From assembly GCF_030124175.1 (NCBI RefSeq), contig NZ_JASKMT010000004.1, forward strand, positions 124,001 through 188,000: a stretch of DNA of 64,000 bases, written 5' to 3'. The notes under the pieces were generated by a model. It was not told the DNA's origin. It ran no database searches and saw only the letters and a list, made by a program, of their open reading frames with translations. A program made the position numbers and the translations under genes. Within the stretch, counting starts at the first letter, position 1; the number at the start of each line of letters is the position of its first letter. Below are positions 1-10,700 of the stretch, in pieces. The stretch is from Streptomyces sp. 549. GTDB taxonomy: Bacteria; Actinomycetota; Actinomycetes; Streptomycetales; Streptomycetaceae.

Positions 1-867
1 GCCGGAGCGGAGGTCCGGGTGAGGGCCGGGCTCGGGCCCGGGGGCGGGGGCGCCCTCGGTGAGCACGATCTCCTGCACGTCGGTGTGCACAGCCACCCGC
101 ACGTCGGCGCCGTAGACCGCGCGGCGGGCGGCCTCCTCGAAGCTGCCGGCGAACGCGGCGGCCGTGGCGAGCAGCGCCACCACGGAGATGTTGACGGCCA
201 GCAGTGCGGCGCGGGTGGCCGGGGTGAGGTCGCTGCGGAACAGCCACAGCACCACCACGCCGCCCGCTACGACGTTGACCACGCCGACCAGCAGGGCGCC
301 GGTGAGCTGACCGAAGAACGGCAGCAGCAGGAACGGGAACGCCAGCCCGCCCACGAGCGCACCGACGTAGTCGGCGGCGAACAGGTCGGCGACGGCGACG
401 CCGGGGTCCTGGGCGCGGATGCGCTGGATCAGGGTCATCAGCAGCGGCATCTCCGCGCCGATCAGTACGCCGATGGCGAGGGAGAAGCCGACCAGGGCGG
501 CCTGGGACTCGCCGAACCAGGCGAAGCAGGCGTACAGGGCCATCGCCGAGCCGCCGCCGACCAGTGCGAGCAGCGCCTCGATGAAGCCGAAGGCCGCCGC
601 GGCACGGCAGCGCAGCCGCTTGGCGAGCAGCGAGCCGACGCCCATCGCGAAGACCATGACCGACAGCACGATGGACGCCTGGGTGACGGAGTCCCCGATC
701 AGGTAGGTGGCCAGGGCCACCAGTTCGAGTTCGTACACCAGCCCGCAGGCGGCGCAGACGAACACGCAGACGAGGACCACGGAGCGGCCGAGGCCCGGGC
801 GCACCGGCAGTTCCACGGACGGCCCGCCCGTCCGTGCGACCGGGCCCGGCACGGACTGGTCGATCAT
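1..867 (-). CDS. Spermidine synthase-like membrane protein, N-terminal part (cut by window edge)
   Basis: An open frame begins at the ATG at 865-867 on the minus strand and runs off the window at base 1, so about 289 N-terminal residues are visible. After a roughly 27-residue polar start there are several strongly hydrophobic segments, the first including [20 protein letters not shown]. Later comes QEIVLTE, which resembles the entry into the spermidine synthase domain. Known actinobacterial proteins of this type have an N-terminal multi-pass membrane domain and a C-terminal aminopropyltransferase or methyltransferase-like fold; the catalytic part lies outside the window. A Pro/Gly-rich stretch follows QEIVLTE, which is unusual for the family. 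It is the last visible gene of a minus-strand group with the two genes upstream. The family call is fairly secure, the substrate is not. Confidence 0.75.
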   Translation of the reverse strand, partial: MIDQSVPGPVARTGGPSVELPVRPGLGRSVVLVCVFVCAACGLVYELELVALATYLIGDSVTQASIVLSVMVFAMGVGSLLAKRLRCRAAAAFGFIEALLALVGGGSAMALYACFAWFGESQAALVGFSLAIGVLIGAEMPLLMTLIQRIRAQDPGVAVADLFAADYVGALVGGLAFPFLLLPFFGQLTGALLVGVVNVVAGGVVVLWLFRSDLTPATRAALLAVNISVVALLATAAAFAGSFEEAARRAVYGADVRVAVHTDVQEIVLTEGAPAPGPEPGPHPDLRSG

Positions 868-1037
868 GTTGTGAACGCTACGTGACGCTAAACCTCCGTC
901 ATGTCACCCACAGGAGTGGTCTGTTGGTTCACTCGGCGCCATGAGCCGGACCCCGGTCCGATGGTCGTACCGACGCCCGCCCCGACGTACCACCGCACGT
1001 GGGGGACGTACCACCGGACAGTGGGGCCCGGTGGCTG

Positions 1038-1562
1038 TCAGACGGTCAGGTGCTCCCGGGTGCGTACGCCCACCCGGGTGCGGGTGGCGACCAGTCGGCC
1101 CTCCTGCGGGTAGGAGTGCCACGTGCGCCAGCACACCTGCTGCTCGACGCGCTGGACCAGCAGGGCGGTGAAGGCGTGCGGACTTCCGGGGAAGGTGCCG
1201 GCCAGCCCGTTGGGGTGGTCGGCGACCAGGGCGAGGAGTTCCTGCGCGCGGCCGGCGAACGAGCCGGTGGAGAGCTTCTCGACGCGGGCGGCGAACTCGT
1301 ACTCGTAGGCGCCGAGACGCTTGGACACGCCGAGTGGCAGCGGGCTGCTGCTGCCCGGCATGCAGGCGACCGTCTCCGAGCAGCTGCCCTGATCGTCCTC
1401 CAGCAGTACCTGGTGGGAGGCGCCCAGCAACCGCAACTGCACGCGGGCGTCGGAGAGATCGAGGTCGAGTGTGGCCAGGGACGGCAGTGGTTCCCTGCCC
1501 AGGGCCCAGGCGAGGTCGCCGGCCCGGGTGTCGGAGTAGGCGGTCTGGAGAATGGTGAGCAT
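1038..1562 (-). CDS. DUF2617 family protein
   Basis: A 174-residue soluble protein starting MLTILQTAYSDTRAGDLAWA. I chose the ATG at 1562 rather than the longer frame because GGAG lies about six bases upstream and the extra N-terminus looks non-coding. The sequence matches my recollection of the DUF2617 family, which has no assigned biochemical function and commonly sits next to the spermidine-synthase-like membrane gene, as here (170 bp downstream on the same strand). No signal peptide or membrane segment is seen. A role linked to the neighbouring membrane enzyme is only an inference from position. Confidence 0.7.
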   Translation of the reverse strand: MLTILQTAYSDTRAGDLAWALGREPLPSLATLDLDLSDARVQLRLLGASHQVLLEDDQGSCSETVACMPGSSSPLPLGVSKRLGAYEYEFAARVEKLSTGSFAGRAQELLALVADHPNGLAGTFPGSPHAFTALLVQRVEQQVCWRTWHSYPQEGRLVATRTRVGVRTREHLTV

Positions 1563-1787
1563 GGATCGGCTCCGCAAGCACGTGTGGAGGGTGGGCCGGC
1601 CACCCCTCGGATAAGCCTCGGGATTCGCATTCACCGGCTCGTGCCCACGTGGGTCCGGGATACGACGTCACCGAATCATGGTTATCGCCAAGTCCACAGT
1701 GCTTTTACCCATCTTCGCCACGTTTCCATACCAGAGGGGGCGGTGCTGGTCAGGTGTTCAACTACCGCCCCCCGCAACCCCGCGCGT

Positions 1788-2096
1788 TCAGCAGCCGCCA
1801 CCACCGTCACTGCCGCCGCCACCGCCACTGTCGCCCCCTCCGGAACCGCCCCCGAAGCCACCGCCCGAGGCGCAGGAGCCGGAACCTCCGAATCCGCCGT
1901 CGAAGGAACCCGCGCCTCCATGGCCGGCCACCATCCCCGTTCCGTGGCCGCTGTCGTGGCGGACACCGCCGCCCGCGCGGAACGAGCCGCCCCGGCGGGC
2001 CCCGGCTCCGCGGCCCCCACCCACAAGACGGATGACGAAGACGGCCGCGAAGAGCGCCATCAACGTCAGAACGAAAAGTACGAAGATGTACTCCAT
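1788..2096 (-). CDS. Small Gly-rich membrane protein
   Basis: A 102-residue protein starting MEYIFVLFVLTLMALFAAVF, one N-terminal membrane segment, followed by a tail made almost only of Gly, Ser and a few Ala, Asp, His and Cys, ending GGGGC. The start at 2096 has AGGAAGAG upstream. Its role is unknown. The extreme Gly tail could be a flexible or surface-exposed region. The gene is divergent from the aminotransferase at 2225 and lies 225 bp upstream of the DUF2617 gene on the same strand, so the three minus-strand genes may be cotranscribed. Because the composition is so biased, the opposite strand also shows long open frames; the membrane start and ribosome site favour this one. Confidence 0.6.
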   Translation of the reverse strand: MEYIFVLFVLTLMALFAAVFVIRLVGGGRGAGARRGGSFRAGGGVRHDSGHGTGMVAGHGGAGSFDGGFGGSGSCASGGGFGGGSGGGDSGGGGGSDGGGGC

Positions 2097-2224
2097 GATG
2101 GTTTCTCTTCCTGTCGCGTGCTCTTCCCGCGTCCCCCGTTCAGGACGTGTGCCTGACATTCCCACGCCATGACCACGCCAAAGCGCAGTTGAGGAAGACC
2201 AGAGCTTCGCGCAGGATGGCCGGC

Positions 2225-3382
2225 ATGGGACGACCGCTGCTCAACCGCCGCCTCGCAGAATTCGGCACCACCGTGTTCGCCGAGATGTCGGCGCTCGCCC
2301 AGCGCACCGGGGCCGTCAACCTCGGTCAGGGCTTCCCCGACACCGACGGGCCCGAAGCCGTCCGTGAGGCCGCCGTCCGCGCGCTGCGCGACGGCCGCGG
2401 CAACCAGTACCCGCCCGGCCCGGGTGTTCCCGAGCTGCGCACGGCCGTCACCGAGCACCAGCGGCGTTTTTACGGCCTGGGCTTCGACTCCGACACCGAG
2501 GTCCTGGTCACCGCGGGCGCGACGGAGGCCATCGCCGCCTCGATGCTGGCGCTGCTGGAGCCGGGCGACGAGGTCATCGCCTTCGAGCCCTACTACGACT
2601 CGTACGCGGCGAGCATCGCCATGGCCGGGGGCAGGCGGGTGCCGCTGACCCTGCGCGCCCCGGACTTCCGCCCGGACCTGGACGAGCTGCGCGCCAAGAT
2701 CACCCCGCGGACCCGCCTGCTGCTGCTCAACTCCCCGCACAACCCGACCGGCACCGTCCTCACCCGCGACGAGCTGGCCGCCATCGCCGAACTGGCCGTG
2801 GAGCGGGACCTGCTCGTCGTCACCGACGAGGTCTACGAGCACCTGGTCTTCGACGGCGAGCACATCCCGCTGGTCTCCCTGCCCGGCATGCGCGACCGCA
2901 CGGTGTCGATCTCATCCGCGGGGAAGACGTTCTCCTTCACCGGCTGGAAGGTCGGCTGGGTCACGGGGTCCGCTGCACTCGTGACCGCCGTCCGTTCCGC
3001 CAAGCAGTACCTGACGTACGTCTCGGCGGGACCGTTCCAGTACGCGATCGCGGAAGCGCTCGCGCTGCCGGACGGCTACTTCACCGACTTTCGCGAGGAC
3101 CTGCGCGCCAAGCGAGACATCCTCGCCGACGGGCTCGCGGAGGCCGGCTTGGGGGTCTTCCGCCCGCAGGGCACGTACTTCGTCACCACCGACATCGCCG
3201 CCCTCGGCGAGACGGACGGTCTGGCCTTCTGCCGGGGCCTGCCGGAGCGGTGCGGCGTGGTCGCCGTGCCCACCCAGGTCTTCTACGACGACCCCGAGGC
3301 CGGCCGCACACTGGTCCGCTTCGCGTTCTGCAAGCGCGAGGACGTTCTGCGCGAGGCCGCCGCACGCCTCCGACGACGGTGA
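2225..3382 (+). CDS. Pyridoxal-phosphate-dependent class I/II aminotransferase
   Basis: About 385 residues. The family landmarks are visible: VNLGQGFPD near the N-terminus, NQYPPGPG, the NSPHNPTGT substrate and cofactor loop, VTDEVYEHLVF with the cofactor-binding Asp and Tyr, and SSAGKTFSFTGWKVGW containing the Schiff-base lysine. The sequence is closest by eye to the methionine/kynurenine aminotransferase branch (YbdL-like), which is cytoplasmic and transfers amino groups to 2-oxo acids. I prefer the ATG at 2225 because AGGA precedes it by about eight bases; an in-frame ATG lies at 2216. The gene is divergent from the Gly-rich membrane protein and convergent with the lanthipeptide cluster. 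The precise substrate cannot be told. Confidence 0.88.
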   Translation: MGRPLLNRRLAEFGTTVFAEMSALAQRTGAVNLGQGFPDTDGPEAVREAAVRALRDGRGNQYPPGPGVPELRTAVTEHQRRFYGLGFDSDTEVLVTAGATEAIAASMLALLEPGDEVIAFEPYYDSYAASIAMAGGRRVPLTLRAPDFRPDLDELRAKITPRTRLLLLNSPHNPTGTVLTRDELAAIAELAVERDLLVVTDEVYEHLVFDGEHIPLVSLPGMRDRTVSISSAGKTFSFTGWKVGWVTGSAALVTAVRSAKQYLTYVSAGPFQYAIAEALALPDGYFTDFREDLRAKRDILADGLAEAGLGVFRPQGTYFVTTDIAALGETDGLAFCRGLPERCGVVAVPTQVFYDDPEAGRTLVRFAFCKREDVLREAAARLRRR

Positions 3383-3645
3383 GCGCCTTCCGATGGCATC
3401 TGCCATGCCCGCCGACCACAGCTCACGGTGAGCAGCCCGTGGTCCTGACCGAGCGTGTCTCCCGCCGCCCCTGCCCGGTCCGGCAGACGGAGTGCGCCAG
3501 GGCGCCTGCCCCCGTGGCAGGGCATCGACGTGGGCTGACGCGGTCGGCACACCGGGGTTCCCACGTGCCTTCGCACCACGACCTTGCCCGGCATGAGCCC
3601 TTCACGTGCTGACCTTGACGGGCTGCTCCCATGGCTCGTCTCCGC

Positions 3646-4929
3646 TCACGGCAGGGGGCGGGAGCAGGTGGAGGTCTCGACGTAGGCAAGGCCGTCGTAG
3701 TCCTGGGCGGGCACTGTCGGGGCGTGGTGCAGCCGGTAGGTGAAACGCGGCACGTTGGCGCCCAGGCTGCGATGCCTGTGCTGCCTGCCCAGCCAGTCCC
3801 GTACCTCGGCGGGGGCGGTCCGGGCGGCGCGCAGATCAACGAGGTGGTCGCCCGGGACGGCCTGAGCGAGCTCGGCCTCCAGTGAGCCCACTCCCGGTCT
3901 GCTGATCCGGTGCGGGACGGCGGGCCGGCGCATGTTGCGACCCCGGCGGGCGCGGAACGCACCCGCGCCGAAGAGCATGCCGAGGGAGTAGTAGGCGTCG
4001 CCATAACGCTGGTGCAGGTGGTGGCCGAGGGCGGGCACGCCGGGCATGTAGTGACCCCGGGACACATGGCCGTTGTGTGCCCAGACCACGACCTTCTCCT
4101 CGCCGCTGCCGTTGGGACCGGCCGGCCCGGTGCCGTCGACGACGGCACTCACGGCTTCGGCCATGTACCGGTCGCGGGCGGTGAACAAGCGCGTGTCGAA
4201 GGAAAGGGTCACCAGGTCCGCGGACCTGACGAGCACGTGGGTGTGGCTGATCGCTGCCTCGGTCGCCTCCGCGCCCACCTGCGCGGTGAACTCCGCCCGC
4301 CGGTCGGTCAGCAGGTCCAGCAGGCGCTCGGCCGAGGCGCGGAGCCCTTGCTGGGGGTCGGGCCGGCTCCCCGGCCGGGCGGTGTCGAGCGGTGCGAGCG
4401 CGGACTGTGCGGCCACCGCCTCTGCCGGCGCAACCTGGTGGAGGAAGTCGGTGACGTACGCGACGGACGCCCGGGAACGCTGTGGGTCGATCCCCACAAA
4501 GCGCACCCGCCGCCCGGGCGCGGCGCGCTGGTTGTGCGCCCGCATCCAGGTCACAAGCGCACGCATCTCCTCGGTGTGCCAGGTCCAGAAGCCCAGGCGT
4601 CCCATCAACTCCCCGGGGTCGCCGCCACCACCCTGGACGTAGCCGTCCACTGCCCGGGCGGCGGATTCGCTCGCCTCCAGCGCCAGTGTGGTGAAGCCGG
4701 CTTCCACGACGAGGAACTCGAAGATGCGGTGCTTGAGCTGGAAGAACTCCCGGCTGCCGTGTGTCGCTTCACCGAGGCCGACGATGCGTACCCCGGACAG
4801 GGCGGCACCGAAGGGCGCCAAGTCCTCACACCGCCCGCCCGCGGTCAGGCGCTCCAGCCGCCAGGCTTGCTCCGCCAGCCAGTCCGTCAAGCCCTGCGGT
4901 GCGGGCGATTGCCCATGGGGAGTTGCCAT
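3646..4929 (-). CDS. Erythromycin esterase family protein in a lanthipeptide operon
   Basis: A 427-residue soluble protein carrying the family signature GLGEATHGSREFFQLKHR near residue 50, which holds the Glu and His used by Ere-type hydrolases, and later VVWAHNGHVSRG. Family members are known as macrolide lactone hydrolases, but many members in peptide clusters have other or unknown roles. Here it is the last gene of the minus-strand lanthipeptide operon, starting 8 bases after the end of the LLM oxidoreductase, and the GGAG of its ribosome site overlaps that gene's end. Position suggests a tailoring step on the peptide or a protective hydrolase rather than macrolide resistance. The predicted precursor core has no Asp or Asn, which argues against side-chain cyclisation at such residues. 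Confidence 0.8.
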   Translation of the reverse strand: MATPHGQSPAPQGLTDWLAEQAWRLERLTAGGRCEDLAPFGAALSGVRIVGLGEATHGSREFFQLKHRIFEFLVVEAGFTTLALEASESAARAVDGYVQGGGGDPGELMGRLGFWTWHTEEMRALVTWMRAHNQRAAPGRRVRFVGIDPQRSRASVAYVTDFLHQVAPAEAVAAQSALAPLDTARPGSRPDPQQGLRASAERLLDLLTDRRAEFTAQVGAEATEAAISHTHVLVRSADLVTLSFDTRLFTARDRYMAEAVSAVVDGTGPAGPNGSGEEKVVVWAHNGHVSRGHYMPGVPALGHHLHQRYGDAYYSLGMLFGAGAFRARRGRNMRRPAVPHRISRPGVGSLEAELAQAVPGDHLVDLRAARTAPAEVRDWLGRQHRHRSLGANVPRFTYRLHHAPTVPAQDYDGLAYVETSTCSRPLP

Positions 4930-4936
4930 CTTCCCG

Positions 4937-5917
4937 TCACTCCGTCCGGTCGGCAGTCCTGCATCCCGACCTCGTCAGGATGCGGCGCAGATCTTCCGCT
5001 GCCGCACCGTAGCCGTATGTCGCGGCCACACCAGAGAGATTCAGGACGACTTCATCGACCCCGGCCACCTCGTACTCACGGAGTCCGGCGTGAATCTCCT
5101 CGGCTGAACCGTAGAGAAACGTGCCCGAATCGACCAGGGCACGCGCGCCCAGATATGGCTGGGAAGGATGCAGCCGCAGACCGGCCTGCCGCAGCATGTC
5201 GGTGTAGTGCGCGGTGCTGAGGTGCGCCCTCGCTGCGGCGAGCGCGAGCTGGTAGGGGTCCCGACCGGGCCCCGCCAGAGCCGCGTGCACCACGGTCACC
5301 ATCCGGGGCACCGGTCGGCCGCGCTCAGCCGCACCCTTGGCCATGGCAGGCAGCAAGACGTCCGCTACGTAGCCCGGGGGTGTCATCCAGCTGATCGCCG
5401 CGTCAGCAGCCATTCCCGCGGCCCGTGCCAGTACCGGCCGCAGCACGCCGAGCCCGAGCTCCACACCGGGGTGTTCGAGACCCGGAAGCAGTGGTGCGGC
5501 ACCTCGCTGCCCGCCTGAGGGGAAGGCTTCAGACTGACCGAGGAAGTGCCGCGTGGCGTCCAGGTAGTCGATGCACGCGGTGCGCGGGCTCGTGTAGGGC
5601 TCGCCTCGCAGTTCGGCGGTGAAGTCCGGCGCTCCGGGCCCGACGCCCAACACGGTGCGTCGGCCGGTGAGGCGCGACAGCGATCGCGCCTGCACGGCGG
5701 CTTCGAAGGCGTGTCGCATCGGCATCAGGACAACGCTCGTACCGACCGGGATGTCGAAGCCGCGGCCGGCCAGGTAGGCGAACATCTGGTGCGTTTCCAG
5801 ACTCAGCGACTGTCCCTGCCACAGCCGCGCGGCGTGCCCTTCCTGCACCAACTCGGCGAACGGGAGAAAGCTCAGCGGGTCCTTTGCCATAGTGGGGAAG
5901 ATGAGGGAACAGCGCAT
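4937..5917 (-). CDS. LLM-class flavin/F420-dependent oxidoreductase, candidate dehydroamino-acid reductase
   Basis: A 326-residue soluble protein of the bacterial luciferase-like fold: RGFDIPVGTSVVLMPMRHAF, RTVLGVGPGAPDFTAELRGE and the C-terminal YGSAEEIHAGLREYEVAGVDEVVL are typical of this superfamily. Some LLM enzymes in lanthipeptide clusters (the LanJC type, for example in lexapeptide) use reduced F420 to turn dehydroalanine into D-alanine. The same role here is inferred from family and location. The start at 5917 has AGGGG upstream and overlaps the end region of the ABC transporter gene, four bases away, so the two are translationally coupled. An in-frame Met at 5890 is a less likely start. 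Confidence 0.8.
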   Translation of the reverse strand: MRCSLIFPTMAKDPLSFLPFAELVQEGHAARLWQGQSLSLETHQMFAYLAGRGFDIPVGTSVVLMPMRHAFEAAVQARSLSRLTGRRTVLGVGPGAPDFTAELRGEPYTSPRTACIDYLDATRHFLGQSEAFPSGGQRGAAPLLPGLEHPGVELGLGVLRPVLARAAGMAADAAISWMTPPGYVADVLLPAMAKGAAERGRPVPRMVTVVHAALAGPGRDPYQLALAAARAHLSTAHYTDMLRQAGLRLHPSQPYLGARALVDSGTFLYGSAEEIHAGLREYEVAGVDEVVLNLSGVAATYGYGAAAEDLRRILTRSGCRTADRTE

Positions 5918-5921
5918 GTTG

Positions 5922-7769
5922 TCACCCCTGCTCTGTCCGAGGCCCAGCCTCGGATGTCGCGGGCTCGGTCTCGGGACGGCCGTCGGCCCCGGGTTGATCG
6001 CTGGAGGTGTATCCGGCGGCCTGGAGATTGAAAAGATAGGCGTAGGTACCGCCGAGCTTCATAAGCGTCTCGTGTGAGCCCTCCTCGATCAGCTTGCCGT
6101 CCTCGATGACGATGATCTTGTCCGCGACACGTACGGTCGAGAAGCGGTGCGCGATGAGGAGAGAGGTTGCGCCCTGCGCAACGGTGCGTAGCCGACCGAA
6201 GATCTCGGCCTCGGCAGCCGCGTCGATGGCGGCGGTCGGTTCGTCGAGCACCACGATCGGGGCCTTGCGCATGAACGCACGGCTGAGCGCGATCTTCTGC
6301 CACTGGCCGCCGGAGAGCTGGTGCCCATCCTCGAAGTGGCGGCCGAGCATGGTGTCGTAGCGCTGGGGGAGGGCGTCGACGGCGGGAGCGATACCGCCCG
6401 CCTGCGCGGCGCTGCGAATACGGGTGTTGTCCGCCAGGTAGTCGACGCGGCCGAACCCGATGTTCTCCCGGACCGGCATCTCGTACCGGATGAAGTCCTG
6501 GAAGATCACGCCCATGTTCCGCTGGAGCTGCTCGACGTCGTACTCCTCAATGGGGACGCCGTCGATCAGGATCTGTCCACTGGTCGGCTCGTAGAGGCGG
6601 GTGAGCAGCTTGACGATGCTCGTCTTTCCGGCACCGTTCCGGCCGACGAGCGCCATGCATTCACCCGCCGCCAGCCGGAAGCTCACGTCGTCCAGGACGA
6701 GCCTGCCCGTACCCGGATAGGCGAAGCTGACGTGGCGGAACTCGATGCCCTTGGTCAGCCTCGCCGGGAAGTCCCGGCTACCACCGGTGATGGCGCGCTC
6801 CGGCATGTCGAGAAAGTCGAACAGATTTCCGAGGAAGAGAGTGTCTTTGTAGAGCGAGGAGAAGCCGAGCAGCATGCTGATGGCGGTCACCTGAATCGTG
6901 CCGATCGCCTGCAGGTAGCCGGCGAGTTGGCCAATCTGCCCGGAAGTGATCGCACTGTGGATGGCCCAGATGATCGCCCCGGAGGATGCGCCGACGCTGA
7001 GGGTGCCGAGCAGCCCGGAGAGCATCGACTGCCGGCGGGCCAGCCCCCTGTCCACCCGGAAGAACTTCTGCACGAGTTCCTGGTAACGCCTGACGAGCGT
7101 GGGCGCCAGTTGAAAGAGACGGACTTCCTTGAAGGAGTGGTCGGTGGTGGTCAGGTACTGGTAGTAGAAGAGGCGACGGCGCTCGGGCGCCCGAGCGAAC
7201 TCGATCTCGAACGCCTTGTGCGCGTAGATCATGTGGGAGATGGCCGCGGGTATGGGGGCAAGAAGGATGAACAGCGCCACCCATGGGCTCCAGACGAAGA
7301 GGACCGAGCCCACCGAGACGATGGTGATCAGGTCGCGCCCTACGTCCAGGAGTTGGGAGAACAGCTGGTAGATCCGGCCTCCGTTGCTCTCCTGGAACGC
7401 GCGCTGGAGCTTGTCGTAGGAGTCAGCGCTCTCGTACTGCTGCAGTTCCAGGCATGTCCCCTTTCGCATCACTCGCTCACCGATCTTCGTGGTGAGCTCC
7501 AGCCTGAGCAGGGAGTCCAGGTACTGGATGCAGGTGCCGAGCAGATGGTTGGCGATCGCCAGCAAGAGCAGCAACACGGCGTACCGGAGCGCTTGGTCCC
7601 CTGCCGCCTCCGACCCACCGATCGCGTCCGCGACGGCCTGCACGGCCGCCGCGGTCAACGCGATCTGGATTCCGGGAACGGCGGCTGAAAGGACCGTCAC
7701 GACGGTGTACGCCGTGACCCGTGTACGGCTCAGCTGCCAGAAGAGCCGCATCACGCGGAGCCAGATCAT
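5922..7769 (-). CDS. ABC transporter, fused membrane and ATPase domains (lanthipeptide export)
   Basis: 615 residues. The N-terminal half holds the membrane-spanning domain, starting MIWLRVMRLFWQLSRTRVTA. The C-terminal half is the ATPase: Walker A GRNGAGKTS near residue 373, signature LSGGQWQK near 483, Walker B IVVLDEPTAAID and the switch His in IAHRFST. There is no N-terminal C39 peptidase domain, so leader removal must be done elsewhere. The start at 7769 overlaps the lanB stop codon as ATGA; a longer open frame upstream lies inside lanB and is not used. In a class I lanthipeptide operon without other transporters this is most likely the exporter of the modified peptide. Confidence 0.87.
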   Translation of the reverse strand: MIWLRVMRLFWQLSRTRVTAYTVVTVLSAAVPGIQIALTAAAVQAVADAIGGSEAAGDQALRYAVLLLLLAIANHLLGTCIQYLDSLLRLELTTKIGERVMRKGTCLELQQYESADSYDKLQRAFQESNGGRIYQLFSQLLDVGRDLITIVSVGSVLFVWSPWVALFILLAPIPAAISHMIYAHKAFEIEFARAPERRRLFYYQYLTTTDHSFKEVRLFQLAPTLVRRYQELVQKFFRVDRGLARRQSMLSGLLGTLSVGASSGAIIWAIHSAITSGQIGQLAGYLQAIGTIQVTAISMLLGFSSLYKDTLFLGNLFDFLDMPERAITGGSRDFPARLTKGIEFRHVSFAYPGTGRLVLDDVSFRLAAGECMALVGRNGAGKTSIVKLLTRLYEPTSGQILIDGVPIEEYDVEQLQRNMGVIFQDFIRYEMPVRENIGFGRVDYLADNTRIRSAAQAGGIAPAVDALPQRYDTMLGRHFEDGHQLSGGQWQKIALSRAFMRKAPIVVLDEPTAAIDAAAEAEIFGRLRTVAQGATSLLIAHRFSTVRVADKIIVIEDGKLIEEGSHETLMKLGGTYAYLFNLQAAGYTSSDQPGADGRPETEPATSEAGPRTEQG

Positions 7770-10700
7770 TGCTGCCCCCGTGCCACCAGTCGGCCGCGGA
7801 TGGCGCGGAGAGTCTGGCCCCAGAGTCGATGGCAGTGTTTCTCGCGCTCGAGATCCACCGGAAGAAGCCGATTGAACTGCACATGAGCCAGGCTGCCGAG
7901 CACGTCGTCCGCCGTGCCGACCAGCGTGCCACGTGCGGTCGCCGCGCGTACGGCCTCGGCGACCTCGGTGACGGCGGTGGCTTGGGGTGCCAGCAGCTCG
8001 GCGAGACGGCTGCGGTGCCGCGCTCCCTCGGGATGGGTGAACCGTTCCCAGGGGGTCAGCAGTTCGCACAGGTAGTCGCGGTTGTCCCGGAACTGTCTGC
8101 GTGTGGCTTCGTCCTCCTTGACGTGGCTCAGCCGGGTAGTGCGCTCCGCGAGGGACATGCCCCACTGGGCGTGGAGTATGTCCAGCGTGGCGACGCCGAG
8201 GAACTCCGGCTCGAGGCCGATCTTCGTGGCGATGAGCGCTGCAGCCACCTCACTGTTGGCGGCGAAGAGCCGCTCCACCGCGTCGAACGTATCCACACCG
8301 CCGTACCGAGCGACCTCGGGGGCGTAGCTGGAGACCGCGAGGTCCCTTGCCATGCCCTGCGCGACGACATCGCGGCCCCAACCGGTGAACGTGGTGAGGA
8401 GCTCCGCCGGCGCCGAGCCCCGGACGCGGATACGCAGATGCGGGAAAGGGTCGGCGTAGCGTAGGTAGAACCAGCGGTCCAGCAAACCGTGTGCACGCAG
8501 TTCGGCCACGACCGCGCGCAGCGGACCCGTGATGATCTCGTCATGGCGCTCGGGTACGGCGTAGAGCTTCAGGAACGTCCATTCGCCGCCTGGCAGGTGG
8601 CGCCGGACCGGCACCTGCGGGCTGGGGAAGACGGCGTCGCGTGCCACCCGTCCGGCGTCCTTGGCGACGACCGGGACAACCAGCTCATCGAGATAGGTCT
8701 TGCCGTCATCATCGCTTACCCATGTGTGGTCCGGTCCCGGCAACATCTCGTGCAGCACAACCTCCGGCTTGTTACGGAGTTCGGCGCGCAGCTCGTCGAC
8801 ACAGACGGGGTTGTCGAGGTCGAGCAACAGCCGGTTGTCCCCGTTCACAAGAAAGACGTGTCGCGGCACCTGCCAGCGGGCGAACCAGCCGTCCAAATCG
8901 TCGCGTTCCTCCTGCGTAATCTGCCACTGGGCGACGCGCAGCACGATTCGGCCCCGCGTGACCCGGGGCAGGAAGGGCGACGATTCGAGCGATCCCCAGT
9001 AAAAGCCGGTCGGCAGAACGTAGCCGTCCAGCGACACCTCGGTCAGAAACCGCGCCACGTTCGGCGCTAGCGCCGGACTCAGCATGTGGTGCTGCGCGAC
9101 CACGATCTCCCGGTCGAGCCGTTTGGACCACAGGTAGAAGCGGCGGTTCGTAGCCCCGACGAGAATGTCGTCAAGCGGGATCGTCCGGTCCTCGGCCACG
9201 GATGGGACGGTGTTGATCGGGATCTCATACGGCCGGACGCTCGGACGGACAGCCACGTTCGCGGCCCTGCCGTACGACGGGAGATAGGCGAGCTCCGCGT
9301 ACGCCACCTCGGGGTTCAGCCGCTCCTCCTGGTGGGCGAAGTCGTGCACCATTCGTAGCGAGGGTTCGTCGATGAGGTCGTGGAAGCGGCCGAAGGTTCG
9401 GCCGCCGTACGCAAGCCCGTCGGCACGCAGGACCGCACGCCACTCACCGGCGTCGATCGCCTCCCGGCTGGTGGCGGCGATTTGCAGATAGGCGTCCATG
9501 GCCGGCGGCCAGACCCCGGTGTCCGAGCGCGGCGCGATCCGGTCAAGCCAGGCGTCGGTGAGCTCGACCTCCTGAGCGCGCTGCCACCATGCCTCCTGGG
9601 CGAAGCGGAGAAGCGCCCGGTCCCGGCGGCTGGCGTCCGGCTGGGGCGCGGCTGGCAGCTCAATGCTGCGCGGGGGCATTGTGTAGGTGGGCGGGGCGTC
9701 AAGCCCTTGGTCGGCACTGAGAAGTTCGAGCACCGGCACGCGCGTGCCGGCACCGTAGGTCTCCTCGAACTCCTCGCGGTAGCGCGTGAGGTGGTGCGCC
9801 CTTCCGAGCGTCGTGGACAGCCGCATCAGTACGTCCACGGCGTCTGCTGCGGCTTCACCGACGGACGTATTCAGCTGGGGTGCGCGCAGGTCGAGCGCAG
9901 CGTCGGCCTGATAGGTCTGGCCGCGGTACTCGGGCAGCAGGGCGGTCTGAGTGGCCTTGAGCCGACGCAGCGAGGCGACGTCATCGGCACGCTCGGCCAG
10001 TTCGGCGACTCCTCGCAGCCGCTCCGCGGCGTCGGCAGCGTGCGGTACGTCGGCCAGAGCCTTCAACACGTCCTGCTCTGGGCGGGCCGCGGTCTGCGGC
10101 GGTCGCAGATCGCCGACCAGAAACCCGAGGTCCCATAGTTGGCGGACCAGCCCTTCAACGGTGTTCGAGTCCTCCTCGGGGAAGGCGGCGGTGAGTTCGT
10201 CGACTATCCGCTGGTAGGGGACGCAGTGGGCTGCGGCGGCCCACACCACGTCAACGGCTGGGGTCGCCCGGATGCGCACCGTCCTGCTGTCCCCCTGCCC
10301 GTACTTATCCGCCTGCGGAAGCACGACCCGGTCACCGGCCCGGTGGGCCATCAGGTTCAGCCGAACCGGGAGGTGCCGCAGCAGTTCGGGGTCCTCCTCC
10401 ACCTCCTTGATCCACGACAGCAGCCAGCTCATGTCGGTACGCACCCGGAGTCGTCCGAGCGCCGGGCTGCCGAGGTGCAATGTGCTGCTGGGGCCGAAGG
10501 CGCCGACCCCCACCCCGGAGAACGCACCGAACGGAGTGGGCCTGGTGGCCATCCTGATGAGATAGCGAAGCAGCCGCGAGCGCACCTTGGCTGCTCGCTT
10601 CGGACTGAGGGCGTCCAGGCCCCGGTCCAGGGTCGTGGTCAGGTCCTCGCTCGCCACGAGCAGGGCACGTCGTACGGCCGGCCGCTGCGCGAGTCGCATC

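Noticed and set aside
7770..8165. N-terminal extension of the lanthipeptide ABC transporter frame
   Set aside because: It lies inside lanB in another frame and is Arg/Gly-rich; the ATGA overlap start at 7769 fits better.
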